Origin: Pelobates cultripes
Taxonomy: Eukaryota > Chordata > Amphibia > Anura > Pelobatidae
DNA length: 64,000 nt
Direction of reading: 5' to 3'
Assembly (NCBI GenBank): GCA_933207985.1
Contig: OW240921.1
Span: forward strand, 18,131,033-18,195,032
The notes beneath the pieces are model-generated. The model saw only the letters and a program-made list of their open reading frames with translations. It ran no database searches and was not told the origin of the DNA. Shown here one piece after another: positions 19,886-32,639 of this stretch. Made by a program: the position numbers and the translations under genes. Position 1 is the first letter of the stretch; each line of letters starts with the position of its first letter.

Positions 19886-22655
19886 CTTGATATATGATTT
19901 TAAGATCATAATTTTTTTCACTAAAATCATTGTTGAATTTTCACACAAAATAAACATTACATGGAAATAAGTGAAATTGGAAAAACCTTGCAATACAAAT
20001 ATTTAACACGTGATGTCATATTCTTATTATTGTTTGCATATAACAAGGTATATGGAATATTTTGCTATATCGGGGTGGTGTCGCACCTATCTTACCCTTC
20101 AGACCTTTGACAATCTCCTAATTGTAATACACAAGGTTGGATTTAAATCAATGCTACTTTAATGTTATATAAAAAAAATGGATAATTGAAACTGCTGGAA
20201 TAACTAGGTCTTGTTTAGAAGGGATCTACAGGAGCATAACTACTAACTGGTGGGCTCCCCCTACGCAGTACAGTGGGATGTGTGTGGTGGCTTTTTGTGA
20301 TTGTGTGGAGTTGGATGAGTGTAAAATATTTGTGGGGAGTTGGTTGAATGTCATTGAGTGTGGGACTGGCTGAGGATAATTGAGTGTGATTGTGTATGAA
20401 GTTGGCTGATTGTGTTCTCATTTAGCTCAATATTAAATATCTACCAGTAAGTGCTTTAATACTTTATGGTGAGAGAGTAAATGGAAATCATTATTTTTAC
20501 TGTACTGACAAGCATGCTAACCACAGAGCGTACAGGTTAAATAACTCGAAGGGTGTCTCGGGAGTTGTGGACTGCATCTCCCATAATGCACTTACAGCTA
20601 TAATGCGGTCAGGGAAGATGTAGTTCAAAATCTAGAGTGCAAAAGGTTGCCTATCCCTTGTGTACTGCGAATTCTTCAAATGGCCTCTAGTAGCCAGATT
20701 TACAACAGCGTAAAGGAATGGTTCCTATATTCCTTTATATGTTGCAACTATGTTTCCATTAAACTCACTAAACCTGTACAGTACAGTAAACAAGGCTGAC
20801 ATTAATTCTCTCATCTACTCAAACGTCGTGCCTTACTCACCTCCAAAGTCTTTCAATTTCACACACTTTTCTGTGTTTTATTGCCACATTTCATGGGTTA
20901 GATTCCTCTTCCATGCACGGAAGGATCCATATTGTAGTCATGTTCACAAAATGGAGTTAAGTCAACTTCCTTGTTTACTTTTGCCAGGTGTGCTGATAAG
21001 AAAATGGGTTTACAAGTTTGTTGATGCTTAGAATTTTCCATGCCTGGTGGCCAAAAAGAATGAGTGGAAGTAAGCCAACTCATTAAACTCTCCTCCAAAG
21101 TTTTGTGGGATCATTTACTTATTTGCATTTCCTATTCATAGAAAACAAAATGCGTTGGTAATACGCTTACGTATACATTTACTGTCTGGCACACTAAAAT
21201 ACGAAAGTCATACATTTATATCAACCATAAAAAGCTGTACAACAACACATCCTTTTGAGTTTAAGTATTTGCCAGCCTTCTGGTCTTGAGGGGTTGTTGC
21301 AAATAAGATCATTTACATTTATTACATAGTAATGTTTATTGCCTCCCTGTTGTGGAGTAAACCAATGGCCTGAGTGTTTTTTTTTCAAAAGAGGTTTTAG
21401 TTTTTTGATGGATCACTGTTTTCACAGATTTACTTACTAGACATGAATCTAACACTAATATGAAGATCATATCACCCATTTCATTTAACTGAATTTGTGC
21501 ACACTCATATTAACCATATACACGTTATTACGCAACTTAACTGAAAAGAGTAAACATAGTAAAAAAAAAATATAAACAGCAAATGACAAAACTGCAGTAT
21601 AAAAAACCCTATAAACCCTGACTGTCTATATTGCAAAATTCTTATTCTTACCGCAATCCGAGTTTATAATAGTTTATAATTTAAGTTGAACTGTTTTTAT
21701 TTCAAATGTCTTGACACAGTTGCATTGTGTGTCTATCAACAATTTCAATAGGATTAATATCTTGAAAAATATTTCTTTGGAATTTTAATTACTTAACTAC
21801 CAATATACACACACTTCTTCAAAATAACATGAATGTAAAATAACAAGCACACATTCATTATAAATAAACGAAAAATTTAACAAGTGTTCTCATGTAAGCA
21901 GCACTATCATGTTATTGATCCTTGGATTAGAATTCATCAAACAGATCATACCAATTTAGAACTAATGACATATTGAGGAAAGGCCAAAAACCACCTAATT
22001 AACAACATGTTCCATTAGGACAACACAACACAACAAACTATTAACTTCTTGAGGACTGTCAATCCTTTAATTACCCAATTGCAAAGTTGAATACATGCCC
22101 AGAGTCAGGAGGACTGAACAACATTGTCAGTGTTAAATCAGTTAACATCCCAAGCTGCTATATGGACTTTAGTAAAATGCAAACATAGATTTACACAACA
22201 TCAAAGTATTTTATTATTTCATATCTTTCTATGCTACTTTAGTTAGGTATACAAATATGTATTCCTAAAGCTATAGTTGTATATACATACATTGAGTCAA
22301 TGTTCAACGACAGTCCTGCTATCATTTCAGGAGCAAACCCAGAAAGTTGTGGAAAGTATTTCTCTATACGTGGGTCAGATTTTATGGGGAGGGAACAAGT
22401 GTTTTGAGATGTGGGGTACTGAATCGAAAGACATATAAAATCTCCCAAAAAGTGTGGTGTATAACATGCAGTACATAATGAGTAACCCTCTATGGGTATA
22501 GTAGTGAGACCATTACATTGATAAGAGGTCTTCAGTGAAATATTGCTTGTATAATACTGTCAGCAGGAAACATCCATGGATCTTTAAACTTTAATCACTC
22601 AATAATGAAAAAAAACAAAAAAACATAGTGTAAAACCATATAAAAAGGGCAGTGA
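19886..22655. other. Gene-free stretch
   Basis: Mostly AT-rich. Contains a short GT-rich patch (20275-20420), and a weak MITE-like piece at 20549-20660 (GTTGTGGACTGCATCTCCCA ... GATGTAGTTC). The rest shows no exon, RNA gene or transposon end that I recognise. Confidence 0.5.
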
Positions 22656-23686
22656 CGAGGGGCGGAGCCTGACCACGAGCCAGAGCAGATGCATCTCGGG
22701 AGAGCTCCTGGCCAAAAAACACACAACGAAGCCTGATACAAGGGGCTTAAAACCCCCAATTCACTCACCCCTGACCGGGGACACCCTCTGTGCACGACCC
22801 AGCAGCCACACATGCTGTTTGTATACCCGGCACGGGGGAATTGACGGCGGGAGAGACCCGAGGCCTACAAGCCCACAGCAGCCCTCGACTTGTCAGCACT
22901 CCTGGGCAGACTTGCACAACCTGAAGACCCAGACGTGGAAGACCTCCACACAGCACTCCTACCTACCCAGGCAAAGATGGGCTGCCGGTCCCAAAAACAT
23001 TAACTGGAGACACCATCATGGTCCAGGGACATAGGTGCCATGCTGCAACACCGACGGCCGCCAACCAAAATGGTGGGAACAGAGGAACATGCTGCCGCAC
23101 AGGTACCAATAGACCCCATGCCGCCCGACCTACCCCCAGAAAGGGCTCAGACACCCAAAGAGACCCCAGATGGTCTGCCCCGGTCACCCAGCGGGACTTT
23201 CAAAATCTGGTCGGGCAAATTAAAAACCTCCTGGCAATCACAGATAGGGTGCAGACCGCAGAGGGCGACATCTCTGGCATTAAGCTGGAACTGATAACCC
23301 TACAGGTCCAACAACAGGCACTATCTCTCCACTACACCACCCTCGATGACAGAACGAGGCGCAACCATCTCAAGATCAGGGGAGTGCCAGACGCCATCAC
23401 ACCTGACGAACTGCCTCACTACATGAGGTGCCTTGTAGCTGCTGTCCTGCCACCAATGCATGCCAAAAAATTGAACACAGACGGGATATACTGCCTACAA
23501 TTCTCAGGCAGAGCAGCTCCAAACATGGTCCGTGATGTAATTGTCCGCTGCGCCACCTCCCAAGACAAGAGAATCCTGATGACGGCACTCCGGGGCAAGA
23601 CGCCTTTAACATTTGAAGGAGCACGACTCACCGTTTATCAAGACCTCACCAGATCCACGCTACAATGACGAAGATCGCTGAACCCG
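22656..23686 (+). mobile_element. L1 5' portion, 3'-truncated
   Basis: GC-richer sequence starting near GAGGGGCGGAGCCTGACC, an L1-type 5' UTR followed by an ORF1 remnant. It breaks off at about 23686 and is joined to a PLE palindrome. Loss of the 3' end is unusual, since LINE copies are normally 5'-truncated. Confidence 0.65.
23018..23668 (+). pseudogene. L1 ORF1 protein (RNA-binding chaperone) fragment
   Basis: Open for 216 codons. Residues about 70-115 look like the end of a coiled coil (QNLVGQIKNLLAITDRVQT ... LELITLQVQQQ). Then follows DDRTRRNHLKIRGVPDAITP, the entry into the RRM domain, then a partial C-terminal domain with TPLTFEGARLTVYQDL. It ends at a premature TGA (23666-23668), after which RRSLNP in frame indicates the original protein continued. 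The N-terminus is uncertain because another frame (from 23040) also stays open. L1 ORF1p trimers bind the element's RNA. Confidence 0.7.
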
Positions 23687-23995
23687 AATGTAAAGTGCAG
23701 GTGTAAATGGCAGGTACAAATGTCCTTGATGATCCTGATACGTGTTTCGCCCCTGGTATGGGGCTTCCTCAGTACCCATAATAGGGGCGAAACGCATATC
23801 AGGATCATCAAGGACATTTGTGCCTGCCATTTACACCTGCACTTTACATTTTAGTGCTTCTTATGGACTTGAATAGCCATTAGGCTATTGGACTTTGCTT
23901 CTTTTAACCCTTTGTTTTTTAAGAGCAGTCCTTTGTTTTTACAAGTATTTTATATTCAATAAATTCATTTTTTAAGAAGAATTTACTTCTTTGTT
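23687..23995. repeat. Penelope-like terminal repeat pair, palindromic, with hammerhead-like core
   Basis: Bases 23687-23767 and 23770-23850 are inverted complements (for example CTGCACTTTACATT against AATGTAAAGTGCAG). On the minus strand the left arm reads CTGAGGAAGCCCC, a loop, then GGGGCGAAAC: the C-U-G-A-N-G-A box, a GC helix and GAAA of a hammerhead core, with one extra A before helix II. The right arm retains only GGGGCGAAAC. Downstream, 23850-23995 ends in TTCAATAAATTCATTTTTTA, a PLE-type 3' end on the plus strand. Confidence 0.6.
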
Positions 23996-25336
23996 GTTCC
24001 TGAGACCTCCAGAACGACCAAAGGAAGGACAGGGAAGGACGTCCTATTAATAGTCCCACTGCAACACTCATGGGAGCCATATGATTTTATTTGGCTCCCG
24101 GCTTGTGAGTACATGATCTTTACCATCTTCCTATTTTATTACATATTTACTGTATTACACTATATGGTTTTATGTTCTTATTTTAGGATGTCTCAAGAAG
24201 TGTGATCCACCATTGTATGTATTTTATTTATTATTGTAAGATTGGGTTGAGGGGTCCCACTCAGGTGGTTACAACAGTTCTGTTGTCGCACTGTATCACT
24301 TTATCTACTGTATTAGTTTTACCTGTTGTTTGGATATATTGTTTGCTAAAGTAAATTTTGTATATATTGTTAGCCAAAGTAAATTTTTGTCCACACAAGG
24401 AAATATGTAAATCACCGATATTACAACATGAGAAGAAAATTACTGGCAGTCTATTGATAGTCTATATCATACACAAAAGTAACTATTGACAAATAGTTCT
24501 TCTTTGGCAATGGAATCTAACATTTTTAGTCAGTCCTCCAATAAGGTTTTACATGATGGTTTGAAAGTTGCATATTTAACAACTAAAAGGCATTTGGCTA
24601 TTTGTAAAATAATGAGCAAAGAATATAGTAAAATAAACCATCAATTTAACCAATGGCATTATTGTAAGAGTTAACATAACAAACTATGGACATGGCAAAA
24701 AAATTATAATTTGTGGGCTTCCAGTTCATTGTGTAAAAGTAATATCAATACTTGTGTAAAGGTAATGGAGGAACATTAAGATTTTAAGGTTTTGTCCCTT
24801 TCTCCCATGGTCTACATTTATTTTGTATATACTTTTTTTTTCCTTTTATTGGGAATAGAATTATATAATATTTCCTTTATTTTCTTTTTTTGTCAGTTTT
24901 TTTTTATTTTGATACCTCTTTTCTAGCTGCATGTTTTTTTCTTTTGAGGATGGTGGAATAAATAATTTAATATTCATATTCTGCTGTTGTTATGTATGTT
25001 AGGTATGTTAACATGCTTTCTATGCATCTATATGCCCATGGTTCCTTATATGTATTGTGAATATCTGAGGATGGGGTATATGTTCTTTATTTTTCCCTCA
25101 TGGTCTTCTCTCCTTTTCCCTTGTCATTTCCCTATTGTAAAATGTAAAAACTTTTAATAAAATGATTTTAAAATAAATAATGGTCAGAGGTTTTTTAAAT
25201 GTGCTATAGCTTAGTCTACTAATTGTATTATAAATAAATATGACATTATTAAATTCAATTAAAAATTGTGAACCCTTCAGAAAAAAAGTAATATTGGAAT
25301 TTAGAAAATTTAAATATCTATAAATATTAACAATAC
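23996..25336. other. Gene-free stretch
   Basis: AT-rich with T-rich runs at 24830-24960. The segment 24970-25165 ends in CTTTTAATAAAATG and may be the tail of an old retroelement. No coding remnant was recognised. Confidence 0.4.
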
Positions 25337-26310
25337 ATAAGCACTGAACAAAATTATAAACACAACACCTCCAAGATCTAAGACTTTTTCTATGTACACA
25401 AAAGGCCTATTTCTCTACAAATATTGTTCACAAATCTGTCTAAATCTGTGTTAGTGAGCACTTCTCCTTTGCCAAGATAATCCATCCACCTCACAGGTGT
25501 GGCATATCAAGATGTTGATTAGACAGCATGATTATTGCACAGGTGTGCCTTAGGCTGGCCACAATAAAAGGCCACTCTAAAATATGCAGTTTTACTGTAT
25601 TGCAGGGGGTCCGAAAACCAATCAGTATCTGGTGTGACCACCATTTGCCTCATGCAGTGCAATACATCTCCTTCGCATAGAGTTGATCATTTTGTTGATT
25701 GTGGCCTGTGGAATGTTGGTCCACTCCTCTTCAATGGCCGTGCAAAGTTGCTGGATATTGGCAGGACCTGGAACACGATGTCGTTTAAGCCGATCCAGAG
25801 CATCCCAAACATGCTCAATGGGTGACATGTCCGGTGAGTATGCTGGCCATGCAAGAACTGGTATGTTTTTAGCTTCCAGGAATTGTGTACAGATCCTTAC
25901 AACATGGGGCTGTGCATTATCATGCTGCAACATGAGGTGATGGTAGTGTATGAATGGCACAACAATAGACCTCAGGATCTCATCAAGGTATCTCTGTGCA
26001 TAAAAAATGCCATCAATAAAATGCATCTATGTTTGTTGTCCATTACAAAGGCCTGCCCATACCATTACCCCACCGCCACCATGGGCCACTCGATCCACAA
26101 CGTTGACATGAGAAAACCGCTCACCCACATGATGCCATACACACTGTCTGCCATCTACCCTGTACAGTGAAATCCGGGATTCATCCGTGAAGAGAACACC
26201 TCTCTCAAGTGCCAGATGTACGACGACGAACTGCAGTCAGGTCAAGACCCTGATGAGGACGACGAGCATGCAGATGAGCTTCCCTGAGATGGTTTCTGTC
26301 AGTTTCAGTT
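25337..26310 (-). mobile_element. Tc1/mariner-type DNA transposon, 5'-truncated
   Basis: The end at 25340 reads AGCACTGAACAAAATTATAA, a known style of Tc1-family terminus; then about 280 bp of 3' untranslated sequence and the C-terminal half of a transposase on the minus strand. The opposite terminal repeat and the N-terminal DNA-binding domain are absent beyond about 26300. It cannot move on its own. Confidence 0.8.
25622..26290 (-). pseudogene. Tc1-family transposase, C-terminal half
   Basis: The open part 25622-26026 encodes the catalytic core: DNAQPH contains the second catalytic Asp, and SPIEHVWD the catalytic Glu, separated by 34 residues (DD34E, the Tc1 spacing). YSPDMSPIEH is the family hallmark. 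Between 26027 and 26290 the reading frame continues with homologous sequence (VDRVAHGGGGVMVWAG-like) but is frameshifted. The first catalytic Asp and the helix-turn-helix domains are lost. The enzyme would cut and paste at TA sites. Confidence 0.85.
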
Positions 26311-26954
26311 TCTGATCAGTAATTTTTTCATTGTTTGGCACCATAGACAGAACTCTGAATCACAGAACAAATGAAACAGTAAATCCATTGTCTGTTTCAT
26401 TTGTTTCATGATTTGGTAATTCGGAGTTTATTTTTATTTCATATCAGATAATCTATTTGAGAAAACATTGAATTGCCTGCCATTTCCATCTACCTTGTCA
26501 AGATTATTTTACTGTTTCCCAATCCCAAGAACTGACTTTGTGACAACTTCTGTTTGTATTATGTATTTTTTGGTTCTTTATATCAACGCTGTATTGTTAT
26601 TTGGCATGACCTGTTCTTTCCCTCCATGTGAACTTGATGGATGTGTATCTTTTTTTAGCCTATATTGCTATATAACTATGTACTTATGCCAATCCAATAA
26701 ACTTATTTTGTGAAAATGAATGCATCCTATGTGATGTTGAATCCAAACAAAACAAGGGTAAAGGAAATATGCACAATTTAGTTTTTGATTGAATAATAAA
26801 GAGTTAGTGAAATACTAGCGAGAGCAAGAATAAAAAGTAAATTTGGGCTTGAGAATGTTATGGTATTTGAACATTTGTGCATATAGTTATTTTGTATGAA
26901 ATCTACAAATTAGCCCATAGTATAATATGCCATAGCTAGGTGATATGGCATATC
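26311..26954. other. Gene-free stretch
   Basis: AT-rich, no exon or transposon ends recognised. An 81-codon open frame (26468-26713) has no family resemblance. Confidence 0.4.
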
Positions 26955-27013
26955 TCATTGTACAGCGCTATGGAATTTGCTGGTGCTTTATAAATAATAT
27001 AATAATAATTAGG
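26955..27013 (-). repeat. L2-type LINE 3' tail fragment
   Basis: Minus-strand copy of the ATTATT-TTATAAAGCACCAGC-type tail with CAGCGCTGTAC-like sequence, the same terminal block as at 7.8 and 38.56 kb. Confidence 0.55.
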
Positions 27014-27292
27014 CTACAGACTAATGCTTATGTATAACCCCCTTTTCTTTCATGGCAGTTTTGAAGGAGATACATCCTTACATAATTTGCATTAAACTAC
27101 AAATTCATCATCCACTTTATCAAGCTTTGTAATTACATAAACAATGTTCCACATCGTGGAGTATGTATTAGTATGAAATTGTTGTTTCATATTAGCATAA
27201 TAAAGATTAGAAAGAAAATATTTTTTGTTTTTGAACTGAAGGTCATCTTTAGAAACTATACCCTGTGCAGTTAAATTGATATATAATAAATA

Positions 27293-29130
27293 TATCATAG
27301 AAACATAGAAACATAGAATGTGACGGCAGATAAGAACCATTCGGCCCATGTAGTCTGCCCAATTTTCTAAATACTTTCGTTAGTCCCTAGCCTTATCTTA
27401 TAGTTAGGATAGCCTTATGCCTATCCCATGCATGCTTAAACTCCTTTACTGTGTTAACCTCTACCACTTCAGCTGGAAGGCTTTCCTCGTCTTTCCTCCA
27501 CGCTATACATGTTAAGATCCTTTAACCTTTCCTGGTAAGTTTTATCCCGCAATCCATGAACCAGTTTAGTAGCCCTTCTCTGAACCCTCTCTAAGGTATC
27601 AATATCCTTCTGAAGATACGGTCTCCAGTACTGTGTACAATACTCCAAGTGAGGTCTCACCAGTGTTCGGTACAATGGCATGAGCACTTCCCTTTTTCTA
27701 CTGCTAATACCTCTCCTTATACAACCAAGCATTCTGCTAGCATTTCCTGCTGCTCTATTACATTGTCTGCCTACCTTTAAGTCATCAGAAATAATCACCC
27801 CTAAATCCCTTTCCTCATATGTTGAGGTTAGGACTCTATCAAATATTCTGTACTCTGCCCTTGAGTTTTTACATCCAAGATGCATTATCTTGCACTTATC
27901 CACATTAAATGTCAGTTGCCACAATTCTGACCATTTTTCTAGTTGACCTAAATCATTTGTCATTTGGCTTATCCCTCCTGGAACATCAACCCTGTTACAT
28001 ATCTTAGTATCATCAGCAAAAAGACATACCTTACCATCAAGACCTTCTGCAATATCACTAATAAAAATATTAAAGAGAATGGGTCAAGTACAGATCCCTG
28101 AGGTACCCCACTAGTGACAAGTCCAAGCTTCGAATATATTCCATTAACTACAACCCTCTGTTGCCTGTCACTCAGCCACTGCCTTACCCATTCAACAATA
28201 TTGGAATCCAAACTTAAAGATTGCAGTTTATTGATAAGCTTTCTATGTGCAACAGTGTCAAAAGCCTTACTGAAATCTAGGTAAGAAATGTCTACTGCAC
28301 CACCCTGATCTATAAATTTAGTTACCCAGTCAAAAAAATCAATAAGATTAGTTTGGCATGATCTCCCTGAAGTAAACCCATGTTGTCTCTGATCTTGAAA
28401 TCCATGTGTTTTTAGATGTTCAACAATCCTATCCTTTAACATGGTTTCCATCACTTTCCCCATTACTGAAGTAAGGCTTACTGGCCTAGAGTTGCCCGAC
28501 TCCTCCCTATTACCTTTCTTGTAAATGGGCACAACATTCACTAACTTCCAATCTTCTGGGACTACTCCTGTTAACAATGATTGGTTAAATAAATCTGTTA
28601 ATGGTTTTTCTAGTACAGGTCCCATTGACATGTGTCTTTACTTTTGACAGTTGAAATAAAACCTCTTCCTCTGTAAACTCACGTGTAATAAATGACTCAT
28701 TTATTCTTTTTCTTAACTGAGGTCCCTTTCCTTCATTTTCATCTGTAAATACAGAACAAAAAATATTCATTGAGGTAGTCAGCTAGACCTTTATCCTCTT
28801 CTACATACCTTCCTTCTTTTGTTTTTAATCTAACTAATCCTTGTTTTACTTTTCTTTTCTCATTTATGTATCTAAAAATGTTTTGTCCCCCTTTTTTACT
28901 GACTGTGCTATTTTCTCTTCTGTCATCATTTTGTCTAACTTTTTGTTTTTAACTATTTTGGCCACATCTGCGGAGTACCACAATGGTTTCTTGAATTTTT
29001 TGCTTTTACTGACAAGCCTAATGCAATTTTCTGTTGCCTTCAATAGTGCAACTTTTAAATAATCCCATTTCTCTTATACTCCATTTAAATTGATCCAGGC
29101 TGATAATGACTCCTCTACACATATTCTAAT
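27293..29130 (-). mobile_element. CR1 LINE, 5'-truncated
   Basis: Minus-strand CR1 with about two thirds of ORF2 and the complete 3' UTR. The 3' end at 27293-27320 carries iterated ATAGAAAC units, the short tandem tail typical of CR1. Its 5' end fades at about 29130 within the region between endonuclease and RT. It differs clearly from the CR1 family in the large inverted repeat, whose tail unit is CTATGTAA. Confidence 0.85.
27469..28830 (-). pseudogene. CR1 ORF2 reverse transcriptase, fragmented
   Basis: Two long open segments. 27969-28631 carries [49 protein letters not shown] (motif A with catalytic Asp) and [14 protein letters not shown] (motif B); 27469-27963 carries the thumb region with TFNVDKCKIMHLG, ERDLGVIISDDLKV and LERVQRRATKLV. 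The YADD/FADD motif region around 27990-28040 is frameshifted. 28585-28770 adds an upstream piece (FCSVFTDENEG). The Gly of GPL in motif B is also altered. Inactive. Confidence 0.85.
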
Positions 29131-29765
29131 TTCAGAATATACGTAAATTCTGTGCAGAAAGCAGCAAAATAAGATTTTTATTTGATGAACAATGCCAAAC
29201 ATTAAGCAACTCCCTGAAATGGTATTTCATACCAGCTAGTATAATGAAATATCTCCAATTTAAAAATAGTTCCAGAATGGTCTATCACCTGCTTATCTCT
29301 TAACCTAAATACCCTGTTGGTGGAACACTGCTATTCTCTCTTCAAACTCATAAAATGAATCTTAAAAAAAAGTTAATTTCATAATTGTCACAAACCAACT
29401 CACTCTTTCCTATATGCTTAAGCACCACAGAGAGACAGAAGCCCACTTCAGCAATAGTAAATTGGCAATTCTATTTTTCCTTATAGAAGGTAGTCAAGAT
29501 TTAAAGTAAACTGCAATACTTTAGAACCAAATTTTAATCCCATATGTTTTGTATACATGGTAGATCAGGCAAACGTTTGCCATAATTATAATGATATGAT
29601 TATTCTATAAGTCAGATCTTTCCAAAACTATTTTTTATAATAACTGGTAGACCAACTTAAAGACAGACAAGCATTAAATATTCATTCATTACTTAAGGTA
29701 TAGCAAAGGCAGGAGAAATAGGGTATTATATTACCATTAATTGTAACATTGCCAGATTTCTCAGT
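29131..29765. other. Gene-free stretch
   Basis: AT-rich; nothing recognisable. Confidence 0.4.
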
Positions 29766-29822
29766 TAAAGGACCACTATAGTGCTAGGAAAACATACTCG
29801 TTTTCCTGGCACTATAGTGCCC
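29766..29822. mobile_element. Hairpin MITE (AAAGGACCACTATAGTGC)
   Basis: Two complementary halves, GGACCACTATAGTGCTAGG and CCTGGCACTATAGTG, around a short loop. A second hairpin (CCCTGAGGGTG / CACCCTCAGGG) follows at 29818-29848. It probably represents one end of a longer element, other end not seen. Confidence 0.6.
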
Positions 29823-30469
29823 TGAGGGTGCCCCCACCCTCAGGGACTCCATCCCTTACAGAAAAAAAAGTGAGATTTCCACAGGATATTTGCCAGCCCT
29901 GTACTATGCAGGTTTGTGCATGGGTTGCTGGCTTGCAATCTCAATGCTCTATATTACTGGACAGGTCCATAGAATTGTCTTGCATGTATATCATCACACT
30001 CCACATTTCCATCACAATAATTTGTTTATACTTACCCTTAGGTCAAACGTTTCCAGCCCTCCTTATAAAACACGAGTGCGATTTAGCAAAGTGCAGACAT
30101 ATTTATTTTCTTCAAGAAAAACCACATACTCTTACATATTGATTTTATATGAATATTTGCTAAAAACACATGACACACTCGCGGATTTATCTAAACATTG
30201 TAGCATTAGGCATAGGTATATGTATATCACAAGACACATAGAAAATGTAAAAATTACAGGATTATTTTATTATTATTCTCTGTGTTTATTAAAATCACAA
30301 GATACACATAATAATTAATCTAAATAAGGGGTCTTTTACCCGTGGGTCCCCAAAGGTTAATATTGCACATCTAATTTGTCAGGACCTAGGCAGGTGTCTT
30401 ATATAAATGGGTTTCTGCCTGTGCCAACCCCAGAATGCTTTGTGCCCTTTACAATACCACTGGCAGCCC
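29823..30469. other. Gene-free stretch
   Basis: Two overlapping open frames (104 and 142 codons) show no known domain and no splice context. Otherwise nothing recognised. Confidence 0.4.
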
Positions 30470-30830
30470 CCCACCCCCCATGAATACTACCAAACACAGA
30501 TGCACACACACATACACACATATACATTTCCAGACACATTCCCATATACTCACATAGAGATACACCCTACAGGTTAGATATACAGACAAATACATTTGGA
30601 CAAATAATGGTTGCTGCTGTGCAGTTCCAAACGGATACTCACAAGTCCTCACAAACACATATACACAATTGAGATACACACTGCCATATACACACAGATA
30701 CACACTGTCAAACACACATACATGCACATTCATATACTCAAATGGCCACACACATCCAAACGCTCACTGCCCCCCTCACCCCTGGATACACTAAGTCAGA
30801 CACATACACACCAATACAAATGTATTTTAA
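30470..30830. repeat. CA-rich minisatellite
   Basis: Irregular ACACA/ATACACA repeats with CAGACACA, GAGATACACA units on the plus strand, less regular than the tracts at 36.7 and 39 kb. Confidence 0.75.
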
Positions 30831-31287
30831 TGCATTTTGGTTTTGCTATTGATGCTTATTAGAAACACGAGACACACAGGTATAATATGTAAGTGGGTAA
30901 AAACATAAGAGAGTTCAGTGCTTATATAATGCTAGTAAAGTTCAAATGGCAGCTTGATCACCAGATCCGGAGTCTCTCATCCGGTAAAACTGAAGATAGA
31001 ATAGAGGTGTTGGTGAGGCACCTGAGATGTCCTTGGAACATAGATATGTAACAACAGGAGAAGAGAAAACAAGAACTAATAGTGCAGTATGCTCAGGTCT
31101 TGTGAGGTGAATACAAATATATACAGTCACACATTTATGGAGCTTAGATTCAGCTCCAACTTGAGAGTTTGGGCGTAATAATCCCAATCTAGGGATATGG
31201 TGTAGTATAGGTTCTGTAAGTAGTTCTTGTGATGGCCGCTTTAGTTGCAGATATGAGGAGAGAATCGGAAGTATATAGTGTAGTATG
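30831..31287. other. Gene-free stretch
   Basis: No coding exon or repeat boundary recognised; it leads into the LTR-like repeat. Confidence 0.4.
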
Positions 31288-32410
31288 TGTAATGGAGCTC
31301 CCTGTACCCCGGCTGGGTAACCCCGCCAAAGGACAGCTTCCTAGCTTGAACAGGGGAAAAACCTCAGCACTCCTGCCCTAAGTCGCCGTGACTTGACTGG
31401 GGTCCTGGAACCACTCTGTCCTGGAGCCAAATGGGGAACTCGCTCTATCCACTCAGTTCTGGGAGCTCTAGTCCTTACAAGGACTTTCCCCATTAAATCT
31501 TTTACACTGGAGCAAGCTGGAGTAGTGATTAGTCCTTTCACCACCCAGTAACCAGACGACACATTGTTCTGGGAGTACAAGCTGAAATGATTTAATCTGT
31601 CCAGATGGCCTGCTTTTATACAATTTTCAGACACAGTCCTGACACTCCCACACAACTCTCCTGAACCTGAGAGGGGACTAGTTACAAGTTACAAACTCTT
31701 CCTCTTTGCCTGAGAAATAATTGAGTCAGGAACTGAACTAACTCAATTATCTCCAGGCACAGAAAAACATACAATATTACAAAACCCTATAAATACCTAT
31801 AAAACACATAAAACCCCAACAAAATTTACATCCCCTGACAGTCCCAATCTGGGTGACCAACATATCAAAAAATCATCCAGATCGGTTCAGGGGTTTGAGA
31901 TTTTCCTGGAAGTCATAATTTGACATATGCCCAAAACAGTTCCAGGGGAAAAGTGGTAGCGGTCGGTCAAGTTCGATAGTTTGAAAGAGAACAAACTACC
32001 GAACAGAATCCGTTGCCATACCTTAGAGCTTGTTCCCTTCACTCCAGACAAATGATCCCACCAAAACAGTGTTATTCTAAGTTATGTAAAACCAAACACA
32101 GGTGATCATGGAAGTCCAGTGGTGTTCCGGAGTTTCAGTGTCTGAAAATAGTTCCATGAACTTGACGACTGGCATCTCATGGTCATTCATATGAATTGCG
32201 ACCACCCAGATGAACGATTAGAACACTGCGGTTAGGATCGTTACAATGTATCCATTAGGCTTAACAAGCTCCCAGGTGGTCCATAGTTCATGCGGCGGTT
32301 CGGTTCCCGAACAGAATAGGGGAATCACAAGAACCAAGCCAGTTAAATAGTCTTGTACAGGTTTCCCTGCCAGGGAGGAGACTGGAAAACAGGCTCCTCC
32401 AGGAGCTCAT
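31288..32410 (+). repeat. LTR-like or DIRS-like repeat of unknown class
   Basis: Starts TGTAATGGAGCTCCCTGTAC with GGGTAACCCCGCC. A related but diverged start is at 56042 (TGATGGAGCTCCAGCACTCC, GAGTAACTCCATC). Both share a later GACGACAC motif and a TTTAAT stretch in similar order. GC content is higher than its surroundings. No coding capacity was found, so the class cannot be decided; the extent to the right is approximate. Confidence 0.4.
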
Positions 32411-32639
32411 GGCAAACTCACGTGGGAAGGGGATCCACTGGTATTGCCTAAAGTGGAGCCACGATATAGGTGCTGATGATCTTTCTCTGTGTATATATAA
32501 AAGAAGAAGAAACCACAATATTTTACACCGTACAAGTAGAGTATTAAAATAAAATAATTCAACCTTACCTTTGGTAAAACAAAATATGGTTTGCTCTGTC
32601 CAGTATTCACAGGTGGTATTCCCCCCACCAAGGAAAGGT

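Noticed and set aside
19440..19993. 131- and 180-codon Phe/Ser/Leu-rich open frames resembling membrane proteins
   Set aside because: They are the pyrimidine strand of the GA tract; hydrophobicity arises from TTC/TCT/CTT codons.
24486..24674. 62-codon frame with Ser/Lys-rich sequence
   Set aside because: Isolated, AT-rich, no homology pattern and no splice context.
29828..30318. Two overlapping frames of 104 and 142 codons
   Set aside because: No recognisable domain, no exon signals; both overlap on the same strand in different frames.
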